Assembly: GCA_029948255.1 (NCBI GenBank)
Contig: JALIZF010001631.1
Coordinates: 310,001-374,000 of the forward strand
Length of the DNA: 64,000 bases
From: Telmatactis stephensoni
Taxonomy: Eukaryota > Cnidaria > Anthozoa > Actiniaria > Isophelliidae
Direction of reading: 5' to 3'
Shown here: in pieces, positions 11,548 through 25,008 of the stretch
How the letters are laid out: every line of letters starts with the position of its first letter
Position numbering within the stretch: position 1 is the stretch's first letter
Notes under the pieces: model-generated
Told to the model about the DNA's origin: nothing
The model's input: the letters and a program-made list of their open reading frames with translations, nothing else
The model's database searches: none
Program-made: the position numbers and the translations under genes

Positions 11548-14500
11548 TTATCCTAAATTTTGTAACCACTTAGGAAGTTTGAATTGAATCTTTTGGTTAA
11601 TTCGCATAAGATTTTTGTTGTGTATAGCGTAATACCGCTGTAAATACTTTATCGTGGACTCATCTAATTTGTCGTAAACTGTTTTCTCATACTTGTAGCA
11701 GTTACCAGTTGAATTAGAAGGCAGTATGGAACAAAATATGCTTTTCTCTTCACTGTATCTGAAATAATAGAAATGAACGAGGATCAGTAAGGCTGGATTA
11801 TCGTCAGCCAACATTCACCTTTTAGGGACGAAATCAGTCAATCACAATCACCAACTTCACCTTGGAGCCCAGTCAATGCTGTCTTACTGTTTACACGATT
11901 GTTGGATAGTAGGATGAAATTACATGATTGTTGGATAGTAGGATGAAATTACATGATTGTTGGATAGTAGGATGAAATTACATGATTGTTGGATAGTAGG
12001 ATGAAATTACACGATTGTTGGATAGTATAGGATGAAATTACACCATTGTTGGATAGTAGGATGAGATTTCAGTCCGGAACAAAAAGCAATAAAAAATTCA
12101 TATTAACGCGCGCGATGCGCCCGAGGCAGAACAAAATCTACAGTGCATTTCAAAATTGCCCTGGTCTCCATGGAAACGTACCCAAAGACGATTGCAACGG
12201 GAAGCAATGACACAGCCATTAAGGTTTTCATATGTGTGACATGCAAACTTATTAATCGAGCACCGTGTGTTATTACAGTACAGACGCGTCACGAAACCTT
12301 AATCGCTCTCTGATTGGTTGAAACATTTCAATAGATATATCAAACAAATATATTCCATTAATTATTTTAGTGCATCTGTACTCTAATAGACGCACAGATA
12401 ACGTTAAAATGTGGTGAGAATAGTCATGCCACTTTTTGACATCTGTCCACCTTTAAGTGCAGACGAACGGAAACCCATTGAATATCTAAATGCCTTTACG
12501 CAAAGATTTTGAAACGTATTGTTAATGCCATTCTTATCAAACAAAACTCCATATATATTTGGTAGGTAGATGTAGTTAGCCTTACCTCAAGTGTTTTTCA
12601 TATGGAAGTGGATGTTCTATAGAAAGATATTCTTGTAATTGATTCATAACGTTGATTGGTTGATTTACCAACTCGTTTAAGTCTATTATCAACATTTGCT
12701 CGGGATCAAAGAACTTCATCCATCGACCAATGTGTTCGGCATAGTGACCGGGTCGAAGAATAGTATTGCGCATGCGCAATAGTTTCGGATTGGTCTGTGA
12801 CGTCACAATATCAGGAAAAGTGGTGTGCGAGAGCTTGTTTCTTGCAAGAAGATGTTTGTAGTGAGCATATGCTATCATTACAGGATCTTCTAACACGAAG
12901 ACAATCTTGGCTGATTTTAACAGGGCTTTAACACGACGTGGAGCGGCCTGACTTGTAAAGTAACTGTGACTGGCTTCGTAAGAGATTTTATTGGGGTTTG
13001 ATGGCTTGACGAAAAGGTTCATGTACCTACAAACAAACAAACTCCTTTAATACAGATTTAATTGTACAAGTAGAAATCAGCTGTCGTGACCAAGGGCAAT
13101 GCCAGTCACATGCATGGGGTGTCAGTAGTATCAAACGCGTTTCATTTAGCAACTAAAAGTAACTTGTCTTTCAGCTGATGAGAATTCCATTGAGATAGAA
13201 AATGACGTCATATGAAAATTGTAAATTCCCAGATGTAACATTGGAGGCATTTAAACAATACAAATATATTTATGAAACTAACAAAGTATTTTGAAATCCA
13301 AGCGAAGAGGATATCAACGTATATTTGTTACACAACATTATTTATCCAATTTCATTCAATATTTTTGGCGATATATTTTACTCATTTTACATTTACCTTA
13401 TTTTATATTTCATCCATTTTGCATTATATTACATTCTTATTCATTTGATACAGTTCAGTTTTTATTATTGCGTTCTTTTATTTTTAAGTTAAACAATCAA
13501 AACTAATCCGTGCTTGACAAATTAAACAAATTGGCTATTAATTTAATTACCGATGTTTTTCAACATATCAATGTACAAGTTTCTTTTGTAATAGACTACG
13601 AGTTGGTCTTACAATTCCTGATATCGGTGACTAATAGAAACCACGTAAATATTAACTTGGCCTTGCTGGAAAACCAGTTCGGCTCTCTAGCTCTTGGTAT
13701 CTTGTTTACAAGCAAGAGGAGACTCCTCCTACTTGTGCATACTAGATGTTACACAACGGGTTACACACCCAAACTTTTGAGCGAGTTGTTCTTCCAGCAA
13801 GTAACTTGTCAAGCAAAACAATTTTGACCACTTAAGTAGCTTTGAAATTATCTATTCGGATACAGTTGTAACCAAGTGTTTTGACCCAGAAAACACTAAG
13901 AAGTTTTACGAAACCTTCTCTGTGTTTGTTATAGTCAACAAAGTCAATGAGCTCCGAGCTTGATCCTAGCAACCAATAGCGTGCTCTCTAGCACTGCAAC
14001 ACCTTTGATTGATTGGTAAAAACTGGTCAAACCACTTAGTTGAACTGAGTAACTATAATAGTCCTCTGTATTTGGAAATTAAAGCGCATTTGTGAACCCA
14101 AAAAAGTCTCTACCGAGCGTCTTCTCACATATTAACATTATTTTTGTTTCTTAATTTTCTAAACGAAAGACAATTCATTATAGTGAAAAGAGGCAGCCTG
14201 CTTCAGATCACGTTGCCATAGCAACAAGGATAGAAGTCTTACCAGTCTAGTCCCTTTAAGTAGTTGTCACTGCTGAAGAATTCCGCTTCTTGCTTCGATT
14301 TGTTTGCCATGTGAAGAATTTCGGGGTTTAAATGAAGTAGCGACTGGAGTAGTTCCAGGCCCCCATGTGGTGGCCCAATCACCAAGAATGAGGGGAGCTT
14401 GGAACATGTTTTGTCGCTGTCCCAGATGACAAGATGTCGATGGTCTTCACAAGGACTCTAAAGGTGAACACAATTTGGTCATACTTTATCGTGTTTGATA

Positions 14501-17500
14501 GGGAGAGAGAAAACAGACATGCAAGTCTGTAGTATGGGCATCTTTATCAGTTTTAGTTTCATTACTGTTACCATCGACAGCATCGCAAGGGCTGGTTGAC
14601 TGGTTTGTTTGTTCGTTCGTTCGTTCGTTCGTTCGTACACCAGAGACTACCCTTACTACCCTTTAGTCTCTGGTGTACTAACTACCCTTACGGCCCTTTG
14701 GTCTCTGGTGTACTAACTACCCTTACGGCCCTTTGGTCTCTGGTGTACTAACTACCCTTACGGTCCTTTAGTCTCTGGTGTACTAACTACCCTTACGGCC
14801 CTTTGGTCTCTGGTGTACTAACTACCCTTACGGTCCTTTGGTCTCTGGTGTACTAACTACCCTTACGGCCCTTTGGTCTCTGGTGTACTAACTACCCTTA
14901 CGGCCCTTTGGTCTCTGGTGTACTAACTACCCTTACGGTCCTTTGGTCTCTGGTGTACTAACTACCCTTACGGTCCTTTGGTCTCTGGTGTGCTAATTAC
15001 CCTTACGGCCCTTTGGTCTCTGGTGTACTAACTACCCTTACGGCCCTTTGGTCTCTGGTGTACTAACTACCCTTACGGCCCTTTGGTCTCTGGTGTACTA
15101 ACTACCCTTACGGCCCTTTGGTCTCTGGTGTACTAACTACCCTTACGGTCCTTTAGTCTCTGGTGTACTAACTACCCTTACGGCCCTTTGGTCTCTGGTG
15201 TACTAACTACCCTTACGGTCCTTTGGTCTCTGGTGTACTAACTACCCTTACGGTCCTTTAGTCTCTGGTGTACTAACTACCCTTACGGCCCTTTGGTCTC
15301 TGGTGTACTAACTACCCTTACGGTCCTTTAGTCTCTGGTGTACTAACTACCCTTACGGCCCTTTGGTCTCTGGTGTACTAACTACCCTTACGGTCCTTTG
15401 GTCTCTGGTGTACTAACTACCCTTACGGCCCTTTGGTCTCTGGTGTACTAACTACCCTTACGGTCCTTTAGTCTCTGGTGTACTAACTACCCTTACGGCC
15501 CTTTGGTCTCTGGTGTACTAACTACCCTTACGGCCCTTTAGTCTCTGGTGTACTAACTACCCTTACGGCCCTTTGGTCTCTGGTGTACTAACTACCCTTA
15601 CGGCCCTTTGGTCTCTGGTGTACTAACTACCCTTACGGCCCTTTAGTCTCTGGTGTACTAACTACCCTTACGGCCCTTTGGTCTCTGGTGTACTAACTAC
15701 CCTTACGGCCCTTTGGTCTCTGGTGTGCTAACTACCCTTACGGCCCTTTGGTCTCTGGTGTACTAACTACCCTTACGGCCCTTTGGTCTCTGGTGTACTA
15801 ACTACCCTTACGGCCCTTTGGTCTCTGGTGTACTAACTACCCTTACGGCCCTTTGGTCTCTGGTGTACTAACTACCCTTACGGCCCTTTGGTCTCTGGTG
15901 TACTAACTACCCTTACGGCCCTTTGGTCTCTGGTGTACTAACTACCCTTACGGCCCTTTGGTCTCTGGTGTACTAACTACCCTTACGGCCCTTTGGTCTC
16001 TGGTGTACTAACTACCCTTACGGCCCTTTGGTCTCTGGTGTACTAACTACCCTTACGGCCCTTTGGTCTCTGGTGTACTAACTACCCTTACGGCCCTTTG
16101 GTCTCTGGTGTACTAACTACCCTTACGGCCCTTTGGTCTCTGGTGTACTAACTACCCTTACGGCCCTTTAGTCTCTGGTGTGCTAACTACCCTTACGGTC
16201 CTTTGGTCTCTGGTGTACTAACTATCCGCCAAAATCACGTAATTACCTGCCACAAAGGTGTCTGGTCTTGTGGGAAAAGACGAAAGTAGAAATCAGCAAG
16301 CTTGGTTGGCGGGGCGTGTCTTAACTTGATGTTTGTCCACCGGTCAACGTAATCAACTAGTCTCGTGATAGTGTACTGTCCTAGACGATCGTTGGCATAG
16401 TTGGTCATGTGGGTCATTATTATCATTACCTACAAAATATAACAATGTCAATTATGGGCTTCCTGTGGCTTATTGTGATGGATTAGAATCCCGGTCTCCC
16501 TCGGTCAATTGGAGGCGCGGGGTTCCCATGATGTTGGTTTGCCCTCAAAGAGAGTACCATCAATGCGTGTACACTATATGCCTCACGATCCTACCTCACG
16601 TTTGTATATGCATGATTGTCGTTTTATGGAAAACAGTCTCCAAAGCAAAACGTACTTTTTTATATACATTAATCGGTTACCGCGCACCGATTAGCAAACT
16701 ACTGATGAGGTCCCGTCACGTGATGTTCGATTTCCTACTTACTGGGTTACGTAGGAGCGTTTCAAAAAGCTCTCCACCATGAATACTTTTATCCAGTGCC
16801 TTTCGACCACCTTTGACTTGCTTGAAATAGTTCGTAGACGTAAACAGACCGCAGGTTTGTCGTGGAAGAACCTAAAAATACGTACGACAAAATACGTTTA
16901 AATGAAAACGTTAAAAACGTTAAAACTCCTAACAGCGAGGGCGGATGACCCAACGCTCTCCGCGCATTACATCGATTGCCTGTCGTTACGTTACACATTG
17001 CCCATAATGCATTTTGGTCTCGGTATGTAATATGCAACCAAACCATGGACTACTTTCTGATGCTACAAAATCACGCAAATACTTCAGAAAAGTGAAGTAG
17101 TAATGTAACAAACAAAGAACACGTGACCATTACAAGAGTAACACAATCTTTACCCTAATTCCTCTGTAAATAAAACCTCTTCTCAACCAAGCTGGTTTTA
17201 GGTGAGGGTACTCTTCTGTGGATGTCACGGTGATTTTATCGACATTTTTCCAAGCTGTGTACAAATCTTCGTGCACTGGATAGACTCCTGAATGATGGGG
17301 TGCCACGGCGTACGAAGTGTTCAGCGGTATTCCATAGTCCTGATACAGGTAAAATTGGTTTCTACGAGTTTATACCTGTTTACTTTCAAAATGTTTATTT
17401 TCAAAATGCAAAATGCTCCTAAGCGCGCTATGGGTAAATAAATATTTGATTGATTGATTTGATTGATTGAACATCACCTAGCATCAGAGCCTACTTTCAG

Positions 17501-20500
17501 GAAAACAAGGACTAGGACACTTTGACAAATTGAAGATGGTTTTGAGTTGTCTGTCCTCTTATTGACACACTCTTGACGTCATAAAATGTTCAAAACTCAA
17601 GTGGAATCACGAGCGCAGCGAGTGGTTTCACTGCAAAGTTTTGAACTTTTCATCGTTTTTTACAACAATTATTTGAGATAAAAGTAAAAAAATCCTTTTC
17701 AAACGGGGCAGCAGAACGAGCGCGCGCGCTGAAACGCGTCAGCAGTGTGTCTGTCCTCTTATTGACACACTCTAATCAACCAATCAGATCGCGAGATTAG
17801 TATCAAGTGTTGTAAAAACTTATTTCTCGCCTTTTCACTGAAAAACTCCCCCAGGACATTTTCTGTTAGAACTTGTTCCGGATCTCAAAACTCATTATGG
17901 CGGGTTTTCTTCGGTCATTATAATTAGCACTTCATATGCTTGATGCTGATTAGTCGACGACCAGTGAACAAGTTCTATCAGGCAACTTTCCCAAGTGTTA
18001 TACCCATGGGTTCCCTCCACAGCGGTGAGAGGCGAGTGGCTTAACCACCTAACGTGATAGGTATCATGTTAGAAATGCTACGTCTTCGTTTGAGTGAAAA
18101 TACATTCAATGAACGCACAAGTCAAGTTGTACGTTTTTGCAAAGTTTTACCGTACACAATCGAATACCCTGATAAGCTACATGAATACGTTACGCCAGTC
18201 ATTTGGGCAGGCGAAAAGTAGACCCACAAGAGTACGCCTGTGACGGGTAAGGCGTGCGCGTGGCGTAAACCTCCGTTTTTGCTGTCTAAAACATACTACT
18301 ACTTTTGATTGAATGCGTTTCCAAATAGCATCAAATTGTTTTCAAACGACGACGCATATAGAATGGCCCTATTGTAAGTAGCATTACCTCGGCAAATTTC
18401 TTATTTCTCTTCATGGATCTAATCAAGTTTTTCAAAGAAAACAGGTGAGCTTGCTCATGGTCGTACAGATGTCCAAACCACGTAAACCTGTGTGCGTATT
18501 CCAAGATGGCTTCATCTCCTTCATCTTCCTCAGCATTGCCTCTTTTGTAACCTTTACCAGAATAGCCTAAATTAAACCTGAAGCCAGGAATCTTTTCGGC
18601 GAGAGCTCCTTGGACAGCAAGCATGTCCTACAAAGAACCGAAAGGATTTACAGGTTTGGGACAAGAATTGCACTTCATTCTTTCAAACCAATGATACAGA
18701 CATGTCAAAACATTGTCCATGAACGTATAGAGTGGTTTTGGTAAACACACCACGCCGTACCGTGATGTCTATAAGAACATTTGAAATTCCTGCCGTAACC
18801 GTGCCGTGAAGTGTCGCAGTCAAAGAAGAACTGTTCAACTACTAACATGACATGATTAGAAAGAAATTGCTGCATAATGACATAACTGTAATTGCTAATA
18901 AGATGTATTGCACTGAGGTTATACTACCAGATCGCATCGCAATGTTGGCAAGCATAAAAGTCATAAACTTTTTTTGATAATCAGCGTTCTTTTTCATGAA
19001 CGTGCCGACGTCGACTTTCCCATACTCAGCATGCCTTCACAACGAAGTAGCGCGCAGATCGTCTTCGTCGTTTTGGTTGATTGCTACAAATTGTACGAGT
19101 CGACGCAGGCGTATTTTGCAATTCTTAAAAAAAGTAGCCGCATAATTTGCCCCAAAATGAACGTTGCCAGATTGGTATCCCTTTCCCCTACGCATTTCAC
19201 TTCCTAGTGCATGAATACCTTGACTTAGCTTACCATCACATCCTCTCTGTGAAGCCTTAGACCAGTACCTCCTATAAACACATCATCAATATCTACTTGA
19301 AGATAGCGATCTAGAGAGAAGGTCAGCGTGATGGGAGACAAGTAATCAATGGAGTCCAGAAACAACAAAGTATGCAGAAAGAATGGAAATCCCCCAGCAA
19401 AGAACACCCTTTTAATGCCATCTCTTAGTCCATTATCCAGTGCAACAGTAACGCGGTTGAATTGAGGTGCCGCCAGGTTTCTTCGTCGCCTTTTTGAAAC
19501 AGCTTGTCCAGGTAATACATACGATACCGTCTCGTAAGGCGTTCTTGCAGGATCATAGCTTATGTACACCCACCTCGTCCCAAGTCCCTTGGGAACTCGA
19601 GGTCTCTCTACATGTCCCCCGTCTTTTGTGATTCTTAGAACACGTGAAGATCCATTAATCTTAATAAATAAAGGACTCTTTTCTTTTTCCGGTTTTCGGA
19701 TGTGAAGCTGGAATTCCGTTGAATAACCAACATAGTTTGTGGTGAAAAACATAATCCCAACATTGAATTTGCGAGAATAAGAATTGACGGTGTTTTTGGC
19801 CTTGTCTTTTAGATCTAGGTATGTTTTAATATCTACAAATACAATCAGCGCGTATTTCCCAACAGATACTTCAGGTTTTAACGCATTTTTTAAGTCCATG
19901 AAACTTTTCTCGTCCACTCGTGTTAATTCGTAGCTCATTCGATATCCATCAAGCATTTTGCATAACACGTGAGACACTTTAAACCGTTCGCTGGGAGGGT
20001 TACGCTTGACGAGAAGGATTTTTTTGCGTACTTTGAAGGTTCGATTGGATAGCTTTCTAGAATCAGAAAGCCATCGTATGTCCCTTGTGTAATACAATGG
20101 TGGATCTACATTCTTGGTTAATGCAGTACCAACAACGTCATCTGAAAACAATCAAAGTACAATTGTATCAGAACAACACTGACTCTTTTATTATATATCT
20201 TCTAGCATTGAGCAACAAAAAACATTAAACTTTAGAATAAGTATTATACAAAGCTCTGGCTAATGTAATTTCTTACAGAATTTTTGGTTGCTTATAGTTG
20301 GCTTTGGTTGATAAAGTCGAATTTAAGTGTTAATCCAAAGTGAAAATTTGAACTGCTAAAATGAATTTTAGTCCTCCAATCGCTCATTTGCCATATATAC
20401 CCATATATATCTTTTGCATTCAGCTTGAAAGTTGCCTGGATAACAGCTCTGTACAATTCCAAAGATAATGTTAAAGAGGCATTTTGATCTTATTAGATCA

Positions 20501-23500
20501 GTTTCTATCTAGTAAAAATAGAATTAGAGTGTTAATCTAAAGCAAAAACTTGGGGCCAGTTTTTGGCACTTTTAGCCGTTATGACTTGAAAATGAAAAAA
20601 TGTCTTAATATCTTTTCACATACAGTATCAAAATGAAACAAAAGAGGACAAGATGATGCTTTTCGATAGGTGAACGTGAAAGTAATACCGGATATTTTTT
20701 CAATGTGGAAATTGCGGCTGCCAAATCCAAGCAGTGCGCCATTGATTACAGCCGGTTTGACTTAGGGAAGCATTTCCTCTCTAAACACCCCCATTGACGC
20801 AAGCAACGAGAATATTATCATTTGACATTTGAAGGTCAAATTCCTTAGCTCTCACATGCAAAAAACATCCAAGTTGTCTAGCCGCCTTTATGCCGAGGGT
20901 ATATTAGGAAACAAGGGTTATTTGAAACTCCCCAACACAATTTAACAGTCCATTTCTTACAACAACAACCCTCAATAATCTCCAATTATTAATCGTTTCC
21001 CTTGCGGTTCGACACAAAGGGTTGTCACCATTGCGTGACTAGGTACAAACATGTAACGCCAGCTACTTCGGTGGTCGAACTGAGGAAACCAACACCAAAC
21101 TAAGTCTTTGTGAAGATCAAAATAGGTTTTTGATGCAAAACTTGTGTAAATTCTTGACCCCAAATCCCTGTCACCCATTCTCATGTTGCTTTTTTTTTTT
21201 TTCGATTTTACTGACCGAATTCAATGAAACAGCAGGGGGAAGTCCACACAGCCTTCGGCTGGTCATCAGCCACCGCATTTGTGCTTAGCGGGGAGTCGAT
21301 CCCATCAAATTAGCGCTGTTTTTGTGGCATTTGATGAACTATTTGTAGTACGCAGGTCGAGTCCTTGACCCTCAAGTAGTGTCCATCATAGGGGGGAGCC
21401 ATGTCTGGAGAAATGTTCAATGAAGTTCAATTCTCTTCTGCTGAACGCCATATGGTGCAAAAACTTGGATACAAAACCGTTTAGAAATCTCTACTAGTTC
21501 CTCCATTCCAAATACAGGAAAATGCTTGCTCCATAATGTCAAAATACGAAATAACATCATTAGCCGTACCTATATCAAATATATCTCTCATATTTGAATA
21601 GATTTCTGTTTCTTCCGATATTAGATCAAAGCTTTATTATCAATACATAAAACAATCGTGCAAAGAGCAACACTGAAAGAAATCTTATAAGTGCTACTTC
21701 AACACGATCCTCTCTTAACACAGCATAAAGTGGCTCTACACCTATCGAGACCAACAGCTTGCCCTTGACACATGTATGCTACTTTGCACAATTAATTATA
21801 ATCATTAAGACTCAAAACCTGGGTGTGTATAATGTGGTTTGCAGTTATCATTTGTATGCCATGACAGTCTGTGACAGTCCAAGAACGCTTTTGTCTACCC
21901 AATTCATTACATTCAATGTTATGGAGCAGTAATGCCAACAAACTACCAAATGATTCAAGACAATTCAATCACACATTTTTGTTTTCTTAGCTGTGGTATG
22001 GTATGGTATGGTATGGTATGGTATGGTATGGTATGGTATGGTGTGGTGTGGTGTGGTGTGGTGTGGTGTGGTGTGGTGTGGTGTGGTATGGTATGGTGTG
22101 GTGTGGTATGGTATGGTATAGTATGGTATGGTATGGTATGGTGTGGTGTGGTGTGGTGTGGTATGTTGTGGTGTGGTGTGGTGTGGTGTGGTGTGGTGTG
22201 GTGTGGTGTGGTGTGGTGTGGTGTGGTGTGGTGTGGTGTGGTGTGGTGTGGTGTGGTGTGGTGTGGTGTGGTATGGTGTCAGTAGCTGTGGAATGGTGTT
22301 ATATGGCTGTGGTATGGTTATGGCTGTGGTATGGTGTCATTAGATGATATGTAGTATGTTATATGGCTGTGGTATGGTGTCATTAGATGATATATAGTAT
22401 GGTATATGGCTGTGGTATGGTGTCATTAGATGATATATAGTATGGTATATGGCTGTGGTATGGTGTCATTAGATGATATGTAGTATGTTATATGGCTGTG
22501 GTATATGGTACGTTGTTATATGTTCAGTGCTATAGACCTCGTTTTCTTTTACTTTTATTTCTCTTCTTTTGACCCATACATTCATTCTTTCTCGATCCTC
22601 TTATCTTTTATGCTAGAATTTTTGCCTTTTTTGCCTTCTTTCTAATATTTTTTTGATACAAAACGTCATGCAATCACCGTCGACATTCGGAGTAATCACA
22701 ACTAAGTTAGATCCAACTGATCCAATTCGTGCTTGTATCAAACAACGTCAAACTATTCAAACCTAAAAAAGCGGTACAGAAAAAGGCTATAAATAAGGAA
22801 ACATTCATATAGTTTTTGCATTTCTAATAGCGTAGCAATGATAAGCTAAAGACAGCTCAAGCACATATCTGTTGATGTAAAGATAAGATTGGGCGTGCTT
22901 ATCGTCCGACGACCTTTTGCTTGATTTCATTAAAATATTTTTCACTTTAAATGAAAAACACTTAACTTGCTCGAGTCGGCGAGGACCCGATAAGAGTGGG
23001 ATCACATAACGGTGTCCACATATGCAAGTCTTATCAATGTTCTTTCAGTCTAATATTATCAAGGCTAATTCTCGTTTCAGCAATCTTTAGAGCTTATTCG
23101 CTTAACCATCTAAATTGCTAATAGTTTTAGTTATAATTCACTTTATGGCAGGAAATTAAGGCTTGAAAATAAAAAGTTAAACCTTCAGCAGACGTTGAAC
23201 AAACTGAAGAACAGCAGCCGGGTACTTTCAAAAATAGTTAAATATACAAATAAAGTGTATTGCTTTGAAGGAAAAATAGCGGTAGCATTTGATTCTTTTT
23301 TCGATGCAAATCCGGTTCTTTAATGTTTGACTACTGAGGTTATTAGCTAAATTTTGAAATTTGAAACAAAATTCTATACGTAGTTTACTTCTTTCAATTT
23401 TCAATCTTTTGCCGGTCTATTAAATGGAAATCCTGGATAATCTTAATTGAGTCTTTTAGAAAAAGAGCTGTTTTTCAAGGATTTTAGATTGAACACATGA

Positions 23501-25008
23501 CAATCCTACAAAAAAGCCTTCATAGGAATGTTTTGAGAAGCCGAACCAACAGATAACTATTAAAAAAACCACACTTTGAAAACACCGCTTTTGAATCTTT
23601 TCACAATGAACTTCAAAGCAAAACAAGTTTTCAGTTCTAAAGAAGCCGCTGTAGTTTAGGAGTCGTGTTTTTCAAATAAAAGTGGACTTGTGCCGCGGGC
23701 AAATACGAGCAGACAAAGTCATTTTGATCATTAATATGTCGTTTTCGCGATAGCAGCTACAATTTTGGTTTTGCGGTAGTGTTATCAAATGTTAGCTATT
23801 CTATCACATCAGACATGCAGTCGCCAACGCAACATGAAGTCCGACAAATTTCAAACACTGGAAATTAAAATGGAAAATACAAGGACAGTTGTAGAGATAA
23901 GAAGTAAAAGATTACGACTTAGCAACAACAATAAAGTCTTTCAGTTTGAAGGGCTAATGCTCGCTACTGACAGCTTTATTTCAGTTTTACATTTTCAATC
24001 TTGTCAGTCAGTACTCTGTCTCACGACGACACATTTGTACATTAAACCATACAGCCATAGAGAAATTACACAACTCAAGCATACAAAAACGATTCCTAGA
24101 TTTTTATACGAATTGCCCTCAATATAATTAAGAATACATTGCCCACTAGAATTTTACGATAAGTAATTCATCATGAGTAAATCGAGCATTTTCTTGACTA
24201 CTTTGAAAGTAAATTCATTCAGATCTCTCTACAAACAACGAAGTAGATCTGGACGATGACAGCGACTTGTCTGGCTATAGAGAAATCTTTAGGCCACAAA
24301 GAAAACCAGAATTAATCTACATTGTTGTACTTAAACCGTTTGCAGTTCCAAAAGCAAAGTTTACCAAGGGAAACCACTAAGTCTTTTTATATCTGAGTCG
24401 ATAAAAATGAACGAACAATTTGATCAACAAACCATGGCAAACATAACAAATATTCCGCCAAACCAAGTTTCCTGTGGACCAGTAGTGAGTAAATCGTGAG
24501 CAGAGGACTACCTACAGACATCACAGTAAACTCCTAAGGGATTATAAAGCCTTAGAAAAGCTAAACCTTCACTAGAAACAAAAGAAATAAGCCCATGAAA
24601 TCCATAACCCGCCGGTCCATTGTGTTAAATGATCGAAGATCGTACAACACGAAGACACTAAATTGACACACGATGGTGACTGTAGTGGTTCTTACAAACC
24701 ACAAGAAAACTATAGCTTTCCGTAGTGACACACTTCCTTGTCTTCTCGTCGTAGAGCTGTTAAATTAGCAGAGTTTGATGCATTCGATTCAGTCTTTATT
24801 TCTGGTTTGTGTTATTCAGTAGTCTGTAATGTTGCCGTCTACAACCTTAGAAAGCGGTAAATAATCAAAGATCGTACTCACCTATTGCAGTATTTTGGGA
24901 ATAATATGAAAAGAGAAGAAATAATCCAACCCATGAGACAATCACCAAGATAAACACGACTCTAAAAGGCAATCTGGTCATTCTACGGATCCTACTAAGC
25001 ATTCTCAT
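11548..25008 (-). CDS. NDST: Heparan sulfate N-deacetylase/N-sulfotransferase-like protein with degenerate sulfotransferase sites
   Basis: Nine exons on the minus strand: 25008-24882, 20141-19234, 18627-18388, 17339-17154, 16871-16743, 16429-16247, 14457-14243, 13026-12586, 11758-11548. All junctions are GT-AG, phases agree and the total is 879 aa, close to animal NDST length (about 880). The start is ACCATGA at 25008. Residues 17-33 form a single membrane anchor (Golgi type II). Family role: removes acetyl from GlcNAc of heparosan and N-sulfates the free amine using PAPS. Deacetylase marks are kept: VDIDDVF (D328/D329), WFGHLYDH (H398, H402), [12 protein letters not shown] (440-441). In the sulfotransferase domain the 5'-PSB is [10 protein letters not shown] (619-628), with His622 where the catalytic Lys is expected; the 3'-binding Arg and Ser are Ile714 and Ala717; the C-terminal Lys-rich PAPS loop is altered. 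The candidate base Glu680 remains. Inference: a deacetylase-only or regulatory paralogue. Confidence 0.93.
11893..12066. repeat. 29-bp tandem repeat, ~6 copies
   Basis: Units contain GATTGTTGGATAGTAGGATG. They lie in intron 8 of the NDST gene, near its 3' end. Confidence 0.93.
12095..12425. repeat. Dispersed repeat related to 29850-30110
   Basis: Shares a CG-rich stretch (ACGCGCGC), a CTCTGATTGGTT motif and TCTGTACTCTAATAGA with 29850-30110, diverged. Intronic; no coding function seen. Confidence 0.55.
14640..16224. repeat. 35-bp minisatellite, ~45 copies, in NDST intron 6
   Basis: Highly homogeneous head-to-tail 35-bp units containing CTAACTACCCTTACGGCCCT, with two main variant positions (GGCC/GGTC and TTTGG/TTTAG). 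It fills most of the intron between exons 6 and 7, ending about 20 bases from exon 6. Preceded by (GTTC)n at 14611-14634. Confidence 0.97.
21990..22276. repeat. (TGGTA/TGGTG)n pentamer repeat
   Basis: Blocks of GGTAT pentamers alternate with GGTGT pentamers; stop-free in three frames, giving artefactual Val-Trp-rich open frames. Confidence 0.95.
22290..22500. repeat. ~43-bp tandem repeat, 4 copies
   Basis: Units share GGTGTCATTAGATGATAT, spaced about 43 bases apart, and probably grew from the adjoining pentamer tract. Confidence 0.85.

Larger units (their letters stand above)
20142..24881. other. First intron of the NDST gene
   Basis: A 4.7-kb intron after the exon encoding only the cytoplasmic tail and membrane anchor. 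Apart from the tandem repeats at 21990-22510 I see no gene, RNA gene or intact transposon. Short open frames lack support. Confidence 0.7.

Noticed and set aside
21932..22347. Val-Trp-Cys-Gly repeat proteins
   Set aside because: Translations of the pentamer microsatellite.
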